From Hypericum androsaemum (lineage: Eukaryota > Streptophyta > Magnoliopsida > Malpighiales > Hypericaceae): a stretch of DNA of 64,000 nucleotides. Positions 25,470 to 37,519 of the stretch are shown in pieces. Position 1 is the stretch's first letter, and each line of letters begins with the position of its first letter. The DNA is taken from the NCBI GenBank assembly GCA_963995505.1, contig OZ023181.1, positions 18,782,221 to 18,846,220 on the forward strand, read 5' to 3'. A program made the position numbers and the translations under genes. Below the pieces are notes generated by a model. The model did not search any database. It saw only the letters and a program-made list of their open reading frames with translations, and was not told where the DNA came from.

Positions 25470-25995
25470 ATTAGTGAGACTGGCTGTACACGAATTTATA
25501 TAAAATTATGGACATGGACTTTCATGATCTCAACATCCTTTGCATTCCTCTCCTTGATCCGCCATTAAGCATTGCACGGAAGGAGTTCAAAGAAGCAAGT
25601 AAATGAATGTTGTCCACATAAAATCTTTCACCTTGTACTATGAATGCAACCTTCGATAAGGTAGGATTTTTCACATACTTTTCATCCATATATTCCCGTG
25701 GGATTGGAGTTGGCGGAGTTGCAATAACATGAATGACCAATTTGACTTTGGTTGCCACGTTGAACAAAACAGTAGATATAACTATGTGCTCCCTTGGGCC
25801 TCCTGATTCAAGAAGATCCAATAATAACTTGCAACCATCGCTATCCAAAAGTATAGTTTTGCTATCATTAGAAGTACATATATGTACATAAATGCCTCCT
25901 TTGTGAACAACTTGGATCTTGTAGTATGTATCATCTGCGGTGGATTGTTCCAAATCATACTCTCTCGACTCTCCAAAAGCATTAGTGGCAACCAT
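25470..25995 (-). pseudogene. ARIA-like (ARM-repeat/BTB) gene fragment
   Basis: In the frame ending at 25522, KTILLDSDGCKLLLDLLESG resembles the last ARM repeat of ARIA/ABAP1-type proteins. It is followed by ATPPTPIP and then the start of a BTB domain (YVKNPTLSKVAFIVQGERFY, LLASLNSFRAMLNGG). A frameshift follows, after which another frame continues as ERNAKDVEIMKV, matching the family's REKDARDVEIPNI. Only the ARM/BTB junction is present, without the rest of the BTB domain, so no functional adaptor is made. ARIA proteins are BTB adaptors that bind ABF2 in ABA signalling. Confidence 0.7.
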
Positions 25996-26189
25996 CTTTG
26001 CTCACAAAAAGAAAGCAGCAGCGAATTGAAACTTACAGAGTCTATTCTTAATCCACAACACCACATCCTCTTAATAATTGGCATTGTACCATCAGAATTA
26101 TCCTCTTGACAAAAACAACATATAATAGTATCACATATCGATACATCCAACAGAAACTTACTTCCAACAAGCCTCTCCAAAATCTTCCC

Positions 26190-26726
26190 AATGCTGTAGT
26201 TGTAAGTTCCAACTTTCCATTCAGCTTTCCTATGCACTTATACTACAAACCACCCATCATCATCATTTACTTTGTTTTCTTTGGAGATACGTATAGCTTG
26301 CACACCTTCATGTGAATTCTCCAAGTTAACAAACCCAAAGTACATAAACTTGCTATAATCTCCTCTTGTCTCTATTTCACTAGTAATAACTCCATGCCTG
26401 TCAAGAATCTTAGTTACATTCCAGGCAGCCCCATACTTCTCAAAACTAGCAAAATTACCATGAACTTCACCCTGTTCAGCTTCTTCAAGTCCCTCCAAGC
26501 AACTAAAAATATCTTCATTTTCTTTCATCTCCGGACCAAAAACTCTAGAATTAGGATCACCAATGCTAGTCCTTTCAAAACTCGCAATATTATGTTCACT
26601 CTCAACACCTACCAAAACTCCAGGAATAAATACTCTATCAATCATTCCGACGAACACCTGATGTGCATCTCTCCAGGCAACCCTTTTATTAGCAAATTGC
26701 CTAAAATTACACAGTAATTTTATCAA
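26190..26726 (-). pseudogene. Poly(A)-binding-protein-like RRM fragment
   Basis: The end of the frame 26726-26238 reads HGVITSEIETRGDYSKFMYF then GFVNLENSHEGVQAI. The next frame continues KAEWKV after a stop. This follows the PABP RRM pattern (G.ITSA....GKS..FGFVNFEN.DDA..AV, then a WYVG...KKAERE tail). The aromatic RNP1-type FGFVNxEN is kept but the domain is degraded and interrupted. The first 100 codons of the frame are not recognisable. It is co-oriented with the LTR element. Confidence 0.6.
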
Positions 26727-27192
26727 ACACCTTCGGCGCGTTCCTCACTTCCTCTCCCTTACTCAACTTTCTAATAACAAATTTGGAACTAGGCACAGTG
26801 GAGCCAATATCTAAGGACCTAAAACACCCCTTCTGATCAAGTTCAAGCTCCGATCTTAACCTTCTAAAGTTTCTAGGTTGGTTAATGCACGTGTAGAGAT
26901 CAACCTCACTTTTCACAATTTCATTAGGAAACTCAACAACAAACACTTCATCTTCAAGTCCTTTTAATCTTTCCAACTTAGAATCTTTCAGATCTGGTGA
27001 AACGACAACACATTGGTGCTTACTTGTTACTTGGACAATTAGCGGTTCCATCGGTTCGTCCACTTTTGTGTCCTCCTCTTTGGATCCAGCCTACTCTAAG
27101 ATCTTGAGCATCTTATTTAGGTGATTCGCTAACGTCTTTTCCCACTCGTCCCTCAGCTTGTTAAAAAGAGCTGCCACTACTTCGTTCTTCAT
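26707..27192 (-). pseudogene. First internal frame of the LTR element
   Basis: The first ATG after the primer-binding site (27192) opens MKNEVVAALFNKLRDEWEKT, with one in-frame TAG, then DEPMEPLIVQ and about 110 more codons to 26707. The position is that of gag, but I see no CCHC knuckle or capsid similarity. It may be a gag remnant or another captured sequence. Confidence 0.4.
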
Positions 27193-27224
27193 CGTGATTG
27201 ATACAGTATTGGCCAAGGAAGGTT

Positions 27225-27237
27225 GGCTCTGATACCA
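27225..27237 (-). other. tRNA-iMet-type primer-binding site
   Basis: Read on the minus strand, TGGTATCAGAGCC lies two bases inside the 5' LTR. It is the standard complement to the 3' end of plant initiator tRNA-Met and sets the direction of the element. Confidence 0.85.
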
Positions 27238-27239
27238 AT

Positions 27240-27703
27240 TGATAAGGGGTAAATTTCTCCAGGAGCAACTCGAAGAGAGCCGAACCTAGAACAGCTCTGA
27301 AAAGGAGGGTGTTCGTAGGTGTTCCACTTCTTTCCTTAGCAACTAAGAGAAAGACCAAAGACAATAATCTGCCAAGCATAAACTATGGCTTTCACGCCTT
27401 CATTACATAATATATATAATCCCTTCTCTGTTATCAGAGTCCAAAATAAACATAGGAAAGTGGAAATGGGCTAAAAGTGACAACAGGCCCAATAACTAGC
27501 AAACCGGTCATCTAAGTATTCGGTCATCCGACCACGCCTTCAAGCCTTCTTTTCCTCGCTGGTCATCCGCTCTACTGTTAGCTATTTGTCATCTATTCCT
27601 TGTGCACAAACTTCCTTTCATGTCTTCCTCGACTTCTCATCTTCTATTCACTCCTCCTCTTGTTTCCTGTAGTTCGTCGTCTTCGAATAATCTCCATACA
27701 ACA
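27240..27703 (-). repeat. 5' LTR of the pol-less LTR element
   Basis: 464 bp; on the plus strand it runs from TGATAAGGGG to CAACA, so in element direction TGTTG...TTATCA. It differs from the 3' LTR by scattered substitutions and a short insertion near 27565-27590, indicating an old insertion. Confidence 0.8.
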
Positions 27704-28383
27704 GCATAGTGGGACAACCACTTGGTTTCCAATTGACGCGACCTTAGCTCGTTGTCTCAGTCGTCGATGTCCAACGTCGAGGGAGGGAAAAAGGTTCGAA
27801 CAGACCTTGACAAAGCTCGAACGGTCTTGTCGCGGCCTTGAACGAGCTTCTGCTAACTTACTGGTGACCACTTTTTTAAGCAGAATTTAGAGCTTTTACT
27901 TTCCTTTGAAAGATGGATTCTCGCATATGAAAAAAAGTTGGGATTTTTCTAAGAAGATGAAGTGTTTGCCGTGTTTTGTTTTTTTTGTGTGGAATTTGCT
28001 GTGTTTTATTGGAATGTGGGAAAAGAAATTTGTTTTTTAATACAGGACAAAAGAAGAAACGTGTGTGGTTGGTTTTTTAACTTGGAAAAATATCACGGGA
28101 TGGAGGGAGGATGCTAAATATTAAAAAAATTTCGGTCCAATCGATAATTTGACTGATCGAATCAGACAACCCAAAGGACGGACTAAAATGCGAGTCGTAC
28201 CAAAATTCATATTTTAAAACTATGATATTCTTTACAAATTGCAACAGAAGTCAAATACAGAATTTCAACATACACAAGACGACGACCAAATCATATCTCA
28301 ACACATGTTCTTGCCTGGTAGGCTAGTGGCCTTCCACACCCTTCCCGTACAAAGTCAAAATCTGCCATTGACAATTTTTATAT

Positions 28384-29605
28384 GGAAAAAAACTCACAGG
28401 TCCCTAAATTTATGTCATATGTACTAGGAGGTCCACTATGTAGTTTTTTAGTCCCTAAAATTTAAAAAATCAAACTAAATGGTCCCTCAGTCTATTTTTA
28501 GGTAAATAATTATTATGGAATGTCAAAATTGCCCTCTTTCAACAAGTGAATGAAAATGAAAAATTTTGTAACAAATCAAAATATTCACCCAACTCAGCGA
28601 CTTGTAATCTCGAGTCAACAAAAACCATATTATTGATTTCTCAATATAAAATTGGACAGAGCCACCTAAAAAATAAACAATAATTATCTTCTCTCCTCAT
28701 TCCTCTCCTCCTCTCCCTCCCTTCTCTGTTCATCCCCTCACGCTAGCCTAACACTCGAAATCACTTTATCAAATTGAAACTCTTCCAAACAAAATCCATT
28801 TCAACTAGAAGAATGTAAAACATAACCAAATCAAACTAAGCCCTAGCAACAGCATCGCCGTAATGTCCATAATTACTTCGAAACCTTCTCATCATACACA
28901 CTGATGTTCATCACTAAAACACATAAATAACACCATTCACGAACAAAATCCAACTTATAGAAATAAAATGCACCTCGCGAGAGATTCCATCCGGTTTCGG
29001 CCGGGAATCTTTCTTGGATTACGATTTCTTCTCCTTCGCATCCATGCCTAAGGTAATCCGGCCCCGAGTATCGGAGGTCAATTAACCCTAGGGTTTTCGA
29101 TCGCGAGCTGATCTCAACGAGGAAGAGGAGCTCAGTTGTGCCTCTTCGAGCCCTGAATTGAAGTTCGGAAATGGGGAATTAGGGTTTAGAGATTGCGCGC
29201 GGGAAATTCATCTCGACCTCGGTTGTTTTTCGATTTCGGAGCTGGTGCTTTGCAAGGAGTCGGACGACGTCGGTCGGAGTTGATTTTCGTATACTGCACT
29301 TGTTATGTTTCCTTGTATTATCAGTGGTATGCTTGGAGAGTATACTGAGATTTTATTTTTGATTTTCGTATTCGTTTTCGAGTTTACAAGTTATTAAGTT
29401 GGGTGAATATTTATTTTGGTTTGCTCACAATTTGTTTCATTTTCATTCACTTGTTGAAATTTTGACATTCTATAAAAAAATTTGATTAAAAAATAGACTG
29501 AATGACCAATCAGTTTGATTTAACAAAACTCAGGGACTAAAAAGCTATAGAGTGGACTTCCTAGTACATATAACATAACTTTAGGGACCTACGAGTTTTT
29601 TCCCC
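28384..29605. mobile_element. TIR element with perfect 9-bp TSD, 1.2 kb
   Basis: The TSD TTTTTATAT lies at 28375-28383 and 29606-29614. The inverted arms are about 250 bp long (GGAAAAAAACTCACAGGTCC left; GGGGAAAAAACTCGTAGGTC inward from the right) and extend to TATTCACCCAACT. The centre (about 28870-29290) is GC-richer and resembles the 5' leader or promoter of a plant gene (GGGTTTTCGATCGCGAG), with no usable frame. Unit A lacks this element. The length and TSD fit a Pack-MULE-type element. Confidence 0.88.
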
Positions 29606-29775
29606 TTTTTATATTTATAATATCTGAAATCAATATCTACATGAATGAACACAAATCACTCACTATAAGGACAAACATTGATTACAAAAACATTTTTTAA
29701 CAAAACAGTTCTATTACAACAAGAGCAGTGACTAAAGCCTAAAGGCAATAATTGAGACTAATCCTACCTTAATAA

Positions 29776-30981
<1,206 letters not shown>

Positions 30982-31047
30982 TTAAATTTTATGAATGTAA
31001 AAAATAAAGTATGAAAATCATCTCTAAAACCAGCCACATCAATGATC

Positions 31048-31105
31048 CTTAACCCTTACTTTGGGTAAGGGTAACGCAACCCTTACTTTGGGTAAGGGTA
31101 ACGCT
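31048..31105. repeat. Two tandem copies of a palindromic unit
   Basis: AACCCTTACTTTGGGTAAGG followed by GTAACGC occurs twice in a row. Each unit is nearly self-complementary (ACCCTTAC...GTAAGGGT). GCCACATCA on the left and TGATGTGGC on the right form outer inverted ends, so the whole could be a tiny foldback element or the core of a MITE. Confidence 0.75.
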
Positions 31106-31199
31106 GATGTGGCACCAACAAAATAATAATAAAACATAAATTTGGAGGTTCAGGGCCAAGGCTCGGGAACAAAACGTGACCCTCCCTCCTTGCCCTCGC

Positions 31200-32380
31200 C
31201 CCTATTAAAATAATATATATTTTTTAATCTATCTATTTAGTTACATTTGACACAATATTATTTGTATAAATAAATTTTTTGGATACTATTTGTGTGGTTA
31301 TAAAAATTGAAATTATCTTTAACAAAATTAAAAATAAATAATACGTATTTAAAATAATTTAATTGAACATATTTGACAGAAATTCGGTGATCATGATTAA
31401 TTTTGTAATTTGCATCTTTCGTATTTGTAATATATTATTTAAGGTATTTTTCTAATTTTTTATTACAACTTTTTAATCCTAATCTCGTTACTTAATTTTA
31501 TTTTTTCTTGTTATAATTACAAATAATTATTTTCGTAAATTAATTATAATTTTTATATTAACAAAAATGATAATAGATAATATATAGATGAGAGAGAAAT
31601 TAATTATTTATTCCGTGACCCTGGGTTGTTCACATGGGTAGAAAAATATATAATGAGGTTGGGTTGGGTATGAAGGAGAGAGAAATTAATTGTTTATCCC
31701 GTGACCCTGAGTAGCAGGGTCACTGATGCAGATAGTCTAAAATTTATGACAATAACTGATTCTAAATACTAGAGAATTAAAAAAAAATTAAAAAAGGTAA
31801 TTTAAAGAGAATTTGATATGGTAAATAGAGAGGGAAGCTTAAATGGTTAATGACTAAGAACATGAACGTCGGTGACCCTGTAATGGGATCACCAATTTTT
31901 TTAATTAAATTTTTTTTAAAAAAAGTGGGGGGAGTGGTACGCTCCTTGGGACCTGACAACCCCAGGCGTCGTGTCCCTGATCCCAATATTATATTAATTT
32001 TTTTCAATCTACTATAGTTATATTTGACACAATGTTATTCGTATAAATAAATTTTTAGATATTATTTGTGTGATTAAACAAATTAAAATTATTTTTAACA
32101 AAATTAAAAATAAATAATATAAAAATTTGTATTTTTTGCATTCCTCTATAAATAGTGTCTAATATCTAATATATTTTTTTAAATAATTACAAAATAATCA
32201 TATTTTGGAAATTAATTATAATTTTTATATAAACAAAAAATGATAGTAGATATAATATATGGATGAGTGAAAAATTATTTATTTATTCAATGACCCTGAG
32301 TTGATGATGTAGGTAGGAAAATATATAATGTACTTTGATTGTATATGTATGAGAAAAAAATTAATTATTTATTTGAGTGG
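31200..32380. repeat. Direct duplication in the unit B spacer
   Basis: About 31200-31350 matches about 31985-32130 (shared: GACACAATATTATTTGTATA versus GACACAATGTTATTCGTATA). About 31570-31700 matches about 32240-32370 (shared GAAATTAATTATTTATTC, TGACCCTG, AAAATATATAATG). The offset of roughly 670-790 bp suggests one tandem duplication, later altered by indels. A GTGACCCTG motif recurs within it. Confidence 0.7.
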
Positions 32381-34243
32381 GTGGATTCAACCTCCAATTG
32401 AGGGAAAGTACGGTACGGGTGGGAAACGGAAGGGCATTGGCAGTAAGTGGATAGAATCTCGAATTAAAAATGTTTGAGCGTTTAACAGAAAATTTTCTAC
32501 TAGATAATCACTTTTTTGAACTTTATTTACAAAAAAATCATTAACTATCATTAAATATAATTTTCAAAACAGATGTAAAACCAATTCATAGAAAAAATTT
32601 ACGAGAGAGGAGATGATTTTTTTTCATTTTCTTAAATTTGTTTTTCATAAAAATGTAAGATAATTTTTTTCATATCGGTACTTACAATAAGGAATATTTT
32701 TGTCAAAAAATTATTCAAATAGTGAAGTGTTGATTAAAAAAATATCTATTACTCTATTAGACATTGTTAAATCACCAAATAAGGATTATTTGATAGAATA
32801 ATCCCATTAAATCAAAAAATTATAATATTTCTAAAATTCAAACTCAAATCTTAAGGTATCTATTCTTCTTGTGTTAAGCAGGATCTTTGTCTAACTTGGT
32901 CCTATTTGAGACTGGTCATTCAACGATTCAAAACTACTAATCACAATATCAGCTGCAAAATTCCGTGACGCAAGTGATTGCATTAGATAATGCTTTACTG
33001 GCATTTTGTTAAGCAGGATGTTTGTCTAACTTGGTCCCATAAGAGACCGGTCACTCCACCGTTTAGTGATATTACGACGACCACATGAAATTGCTTGTTT
33101 ATTCTTTGCATCTTGACTTTTGCTTTCCTTAATTGGGTTTGGAGTTACTTCGCCACCCTAGTGCAAGGGACATCAGTTTAGATGCAACGAGAAAGGGCAA
33201 AGATTTTCCTAGGCAAAGATGTTCATTTCATTCGTAAAAAATTGAATTTAAAATTTTTCTAAAAGAAGTTTAACTTTATATTTTTTGGACCATGGTTAGA
33301 GAAGAGCCTCTCTAACTCCTGTAATTCACACATGACCGAGTCCAATTTTAACATCCAACCAACTCCATTAAGTAACAATCCAGTCCAACAGTCGACTCCA
33401 AAGAGCACAACCAAAAGATGTCCCTTCTTTTCCTTTTACGGAAGTAACGTTTATATGCGATCCTAAAGATGTTTTCTCTTTCAAAACTCTCAAGTTAGAA
33501 TCAAACCCAACAGTTAACCCAATAAAGCAAACCTTTCTCCACGATGTTCCTCTTCCTGAAAAATAAACTCTGGCATTTCTTATCCAATAGTATCCTTCCA
33601 TCTTTCTTCGACTTCATTCCCATCCCTCCCTCTCCGGGGATTAACAGTATCCCTGACAACCACCTAATCTGGCCACACCACCGAGCTGTCGGTCACCCCG
33701 CCTTCCAAGGCCACCGCCACCACCTCTAGAACTCCAGCTCTTCGACCCATTGCTCAGAGTCCCTAGTCCACCACATCCCTAAGCACTAATAGAGTGGTTG
33801 ACAGACTAAGATGGCGGTTTCAGGCTGTATACTTGAAGGACTGGAGGTGCATTTTTTGAAATGCAAGAACCCAGATGTATACTTAATTGAAAATGACGGT
33901 GAAGAATTTTCCCCAAAGAAAGAACTATCACAAATCTTCCCAGTCACCTTGTAGAATTCTCAACAACGCCTAAACCTGGCAATTTGGAGGTATTTGAGAT
34001 TAAAGAAAGTATTGGCCATGGTTAATAGTGCTACTAAAACCAATTTGGCTACAAAATCATATTCCTAATGTTCACTGCAGAAGTTTGACACTGGATGCCG
34101 GTAACTCGCAGAAGTTTGACCCTTGATAGTCTCTAAATAACCATTCAACCGGATAAAACCTCCGATAGACCCTAATATATTCTCTTTAAAAATGTTTACC
34201 AAAAAGCCATTGTTATGTCATTGCATCCTTTCTTTTGTACGCT

Positions 34244-37200
34244 TCACTTGTTGTACAGGTGGACAAAGCTGAAGATGAAGAACCCAGCCATCTGTAATGA
34301 GCACAATAAAATGCTTAGATGAAATTCTTTGAACTGGTGGACGCAAATATAACAAAAATCATAGTTTTTGTTTTGGCTGCAAAAGTGCACCGGTAGAGTA
34401 AGTACCATGGTAAAAGATGCTCCATAATAGGGATAAGCAGCTGTTATAAATCTCTCGTACTCGTTGTGTCTGAAAGGGCGCACAGGGATCTGCAAAGAAT
34501 TTTCAGTGTTAATGGCTGAGGTCACTTCCGAGAACGTATCAACACTAATGTAAAGACATCTCTAATGCAACCAAACGTCCGTCAATGGAAGACCACTACT
34601 TTGATTGAGAGGTTGTCAAGCCACCAATAGGCCAGTGGCGGATCATGGGGAAAACAGGGTTTTATAGAGAAAGCTATGTCCCATAGGGAGACTTGAACTA
34701 CTTACATGCACAACATTGGGATCTACGTATGCACCAAAGCAACTAGATGGAAATAAGAGTACTAATATATAACTTGCCTGTTTAGAAAGAGACAAGCTGG
34801 TATAACCAAGCCTGTTGTACTCGATCTTGAATTGGAAAACACCATACACATCAGGCACCTTGAACGATGTATGATAGATACCCTGCAGAGTCGGGCAAAT
34901 TTGGTCAGTAACATCAATTACTGACTACTCAAGAGAATGAAGAGGAAAAGTTATAACTTGCCTTGCCATCAGTTGACAGGGTTTTCAAAACATAAGGGCT
35001 CATCATGTAGAACTGGACCTGGACATCGTCAGAAACATACGGTTCCCAGGTTTTCCCAGACCACTCATAGATTTCAACAGAAAAGTCCTATAAACAAAGA
35101 AAAATTAGGTAAATCTACCCCTCAATATGGGAAACCAAAGATCAAACAGAAATGGGTCCGAGTGACTACCAGATCATCTTTGATCCTGTACATCGCAGGT
35201 TCATCTGCTTCCCCAACTTTGTGATGTTGAAGACTCACAGCCTGCAATACAAGTAAAAAAGAGTTACCCCAACCCAACAAATTACAATGAAGACAGAATA
35301 CCACTTGGAGGACAACAAATCTGTCATGGAGGTCTCAATTCCAACGTGTGTGTTTATGAGTGGAAACCAATTATTTAATGTGGCTGATGATAAAAATAAG
35401 CACATACTAAAAAATGATACCTTCAAATGACCTCTTTCGTGGAAGACCCATTTGCTAAGCTCAGTCACAAACTGCTCATTGCCAGATTTCTCGAACCTGT
35501 ACATAACCAATGATGAATCCATATCAAGTTCTTTACTTCAGAAGTACCACATTCAAATATTGCACACTAATTACTGGCCCTATGCCTTGCATCAAGGAAC
35601 CAATGGAGGTATATAGCTTAAAAATCCAAAAAGCTACTAGTTGATACAACAACCCAATCCATGTTTCAATCTATTATTTAAAAATTGCTTCCACAATTAG
35701 TTTGGCTCTCACGTGCATCTAGCAATTAGAATGGAAGGAATAATTCACCCAATAAAAGCAATTCGGCTACAGCACAGGCAAGCATGAGAGTCATGAAAAA
35801 TAGAAGATAGGTAAGAGCAGAGGTTACTTTGTTGGGCTTCCAGCTTTCTGAACACCTGATCTAAAGAATCTGTATCAGAAAATGAATGCTTCATTAAAAA
35901 ATCTCAGGTGACAAAGATCAGGATTCAGACTAAAATTTGCAAGAGACGTACCGGTCACTGAACATATCTAGAGAGCCTGAAATAATAATCCGAGCATTGT
36001 TTCTAGCCTGCAAATCTCAAATCCATTAATACAAGTACACCAACCTTTTCCACTGCCAGAAACTAATTTCTCCAGTGAAAGCAATCCATGATCTCATAAA
36101 TATGAACAAAAGCAGAAGAAATGGCATCAATTGTTAAACCCTTTGTCTGCGAGACTTACACATGCAGAGACAAAGGAAATATTTCTGTATAGATACGAGA
36201 AACTAAGTCACCTGGACAACTGAAACTAGTGAGATAGCAGATCCTGTGAGCGATGGAGGACTTGTCAACTTTGTAGTCGGGTTAGCTGAATATGCCGAAG
36301 GAGAAGCCGAAAGAACTTGTAGCACCTAAGCATAATATTAAAACCAGACAAAAGTCTAAGCAATCATCACAAGACAACCTAGTAAGATGCATCATTTTAA
36401 ATTAAACCATACCAAGCTGTTGGCCGTATTCACAGAATGCGCAATCCCCTTGAACAACACCGGAGCCTGTTCCATACCGGGAGATTCCAGTCAGTCCGGC
36501 AACACAATAAAACCACAAACCACCCAAGCAAAACAGGACTAGCAATATATACAAAAAAAACAAATGAAGGACCTCGATTTTAGCCTTTCCTAGGATGACG
36601 TCTGACCGAATGAAACCATCAGCGGCAATCAAGGTATGATCGCCTTCTGATTGAGAAACCGCATAGCTCACGTGGTCAACAACCAGAGCCGACGGATCCT
36701 ACACAACCAAAAACAACTCCCATCACCAATTCAACCTAAGCCAAACAGCACGAGATCGGGGATTGGGAAACAGACCTCGTCGAAATCAACTCCGCACTCG
36801 GTGGCGATGCTCTTGATAAAATCCGAAGCGGACGCATCCGCAGCGATGATCAGATCATGACCGGAGTCAACGAAGTCAAGCACCGCGGCCAAGTCAATGT
36901 TCCCCGCAAACCCTACACATCCCAGCGTTCAACAAATTCTTCAAAAACCGATCAAATATTGAAAGAGAATCGAATTCGCTTCAAACTAATTTTCAAACGT
37001 GGACTTACTCTCGGCGGAAGGGGAGAAGACGAGGAGGGCGTCGTATTGGTACTGGCCGTAGCGGTGGAGGGCGAGGGAGGGGTCGTCGGCGAGCTTGAAC
37101 TCGAGTTCGAAGCCGCGGGATTTGAGGGAGTTGAAGAAGAGAGAGTGGGAAGATCGGAGCGACAAGTCGTCCACGAGGACCAGCGCGCGGCGGCTCTCAG

Positions 37201-37288
37201 GGGCGTCCGGGGAGAAGGAGTGGCCGAGGATCGGAAGGAGGAGGAGGACCAGAAACGACAGCGCTTTGGAGATCCGAGGGTTTGTCAT
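34244..37288 (-). CDS. OST48: OST48/DDOST 48-kDa oligosaccharyltransferase subunit (copy B), 13 exons
   Basis: Paralogue of 4116-7035 and the same ER-membrane role. Exons on the minus strand: 37288-37009, 36912-36776, 36698-36573, 36466-36413, 36325-36212, 36007-35952, 35869-35828, 35496-35421, 35241-35170, 35087-34962, 34882-34778, 34489-34406, 34291-34244. Every exon has exactly the length of its counterpart in copy A (total 1320 nt, 439 residues), and splice sites are kept, including the GC donors of introns 10 and 11. The signal peptide ([12 protein letters not shown]) and C-terminal membrane segment ([15 protein letters not shown]) are present. Strict retention of exon lengths implies both copies have been under selection since duplication. 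Confidence 0.93.
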
Positions 37289-37519
37289 TTTTTTTGTTTC
37301 GGATCGAGGGGATCTGTCTTCGCCTCCCTGTGGGGTTTTGTTCGTGAGGGGAAGAGGGTGGATTCCGGACTGGGTTTTGGAGTAGCGGGTGCGAGTGGGA
37401 GTGTTTCTTTGGCGTTGCCTAAGGCTCTGTTTGGAACGACTGTTGGAAATTGCCTAATAGCTGTTGTACTTTTTTTTTTTGGTAAATTATGTTCATACAT
37501 CCTAGGGTATAATTAAATA

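Larger units (their letters stand above)
24425..27703 (-). mobile_element. Non-autonomous LTR retrotransposon with host gene fragments
   Basis: Two LTRs of about 440-464 bp flank 2.37 kb of internal sequence. A tRNA-iMet-type primer-binding site (TGGTATCAGAGCC on the minus strand, 27237-27225) lies 2 nt from the 5' LTR. No protease, integrase, RT or RNase H is found. Instead the internal part holds an unassigned frame, a PABP-like RRM fragment and an ARIA-like ARM/BTB fragment, all in the element's sense direction. This fits a LARD-like or transducing element. No target duplication is visible at its outer ends. Confidence 0.75.
23934..28222. mobile_element. TIR (Mutator-like) element in unit B containing an LTR element
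   Basis: The ends TAGTTTTAAAA (23934) and TTTTAAAACTA (to 28222) are inverted repeats, followed by diverged GGTTCGACCGG/CGGTCCAATCGAT-type subterminal sequence. The 9 bp outside each end (TAATATTTG left, TGATATTCT right) resemble each other. Unit A at about 936-945 shows one uninterrupted TAATATTCT, the empty site. It carries a RING-finger fragment on the left and is split by an LTR element at about 24425-27703. Confidence 0.75.

Noticed and set aside
36857..37516. 219-codon plus-strand frame opposite exon 1 of OST48-B (and 6847-7047 opposite copy A)
   Set aside because: Arises from the GC-rich first OST48 exon read antisense; not conserved beyond the exon.
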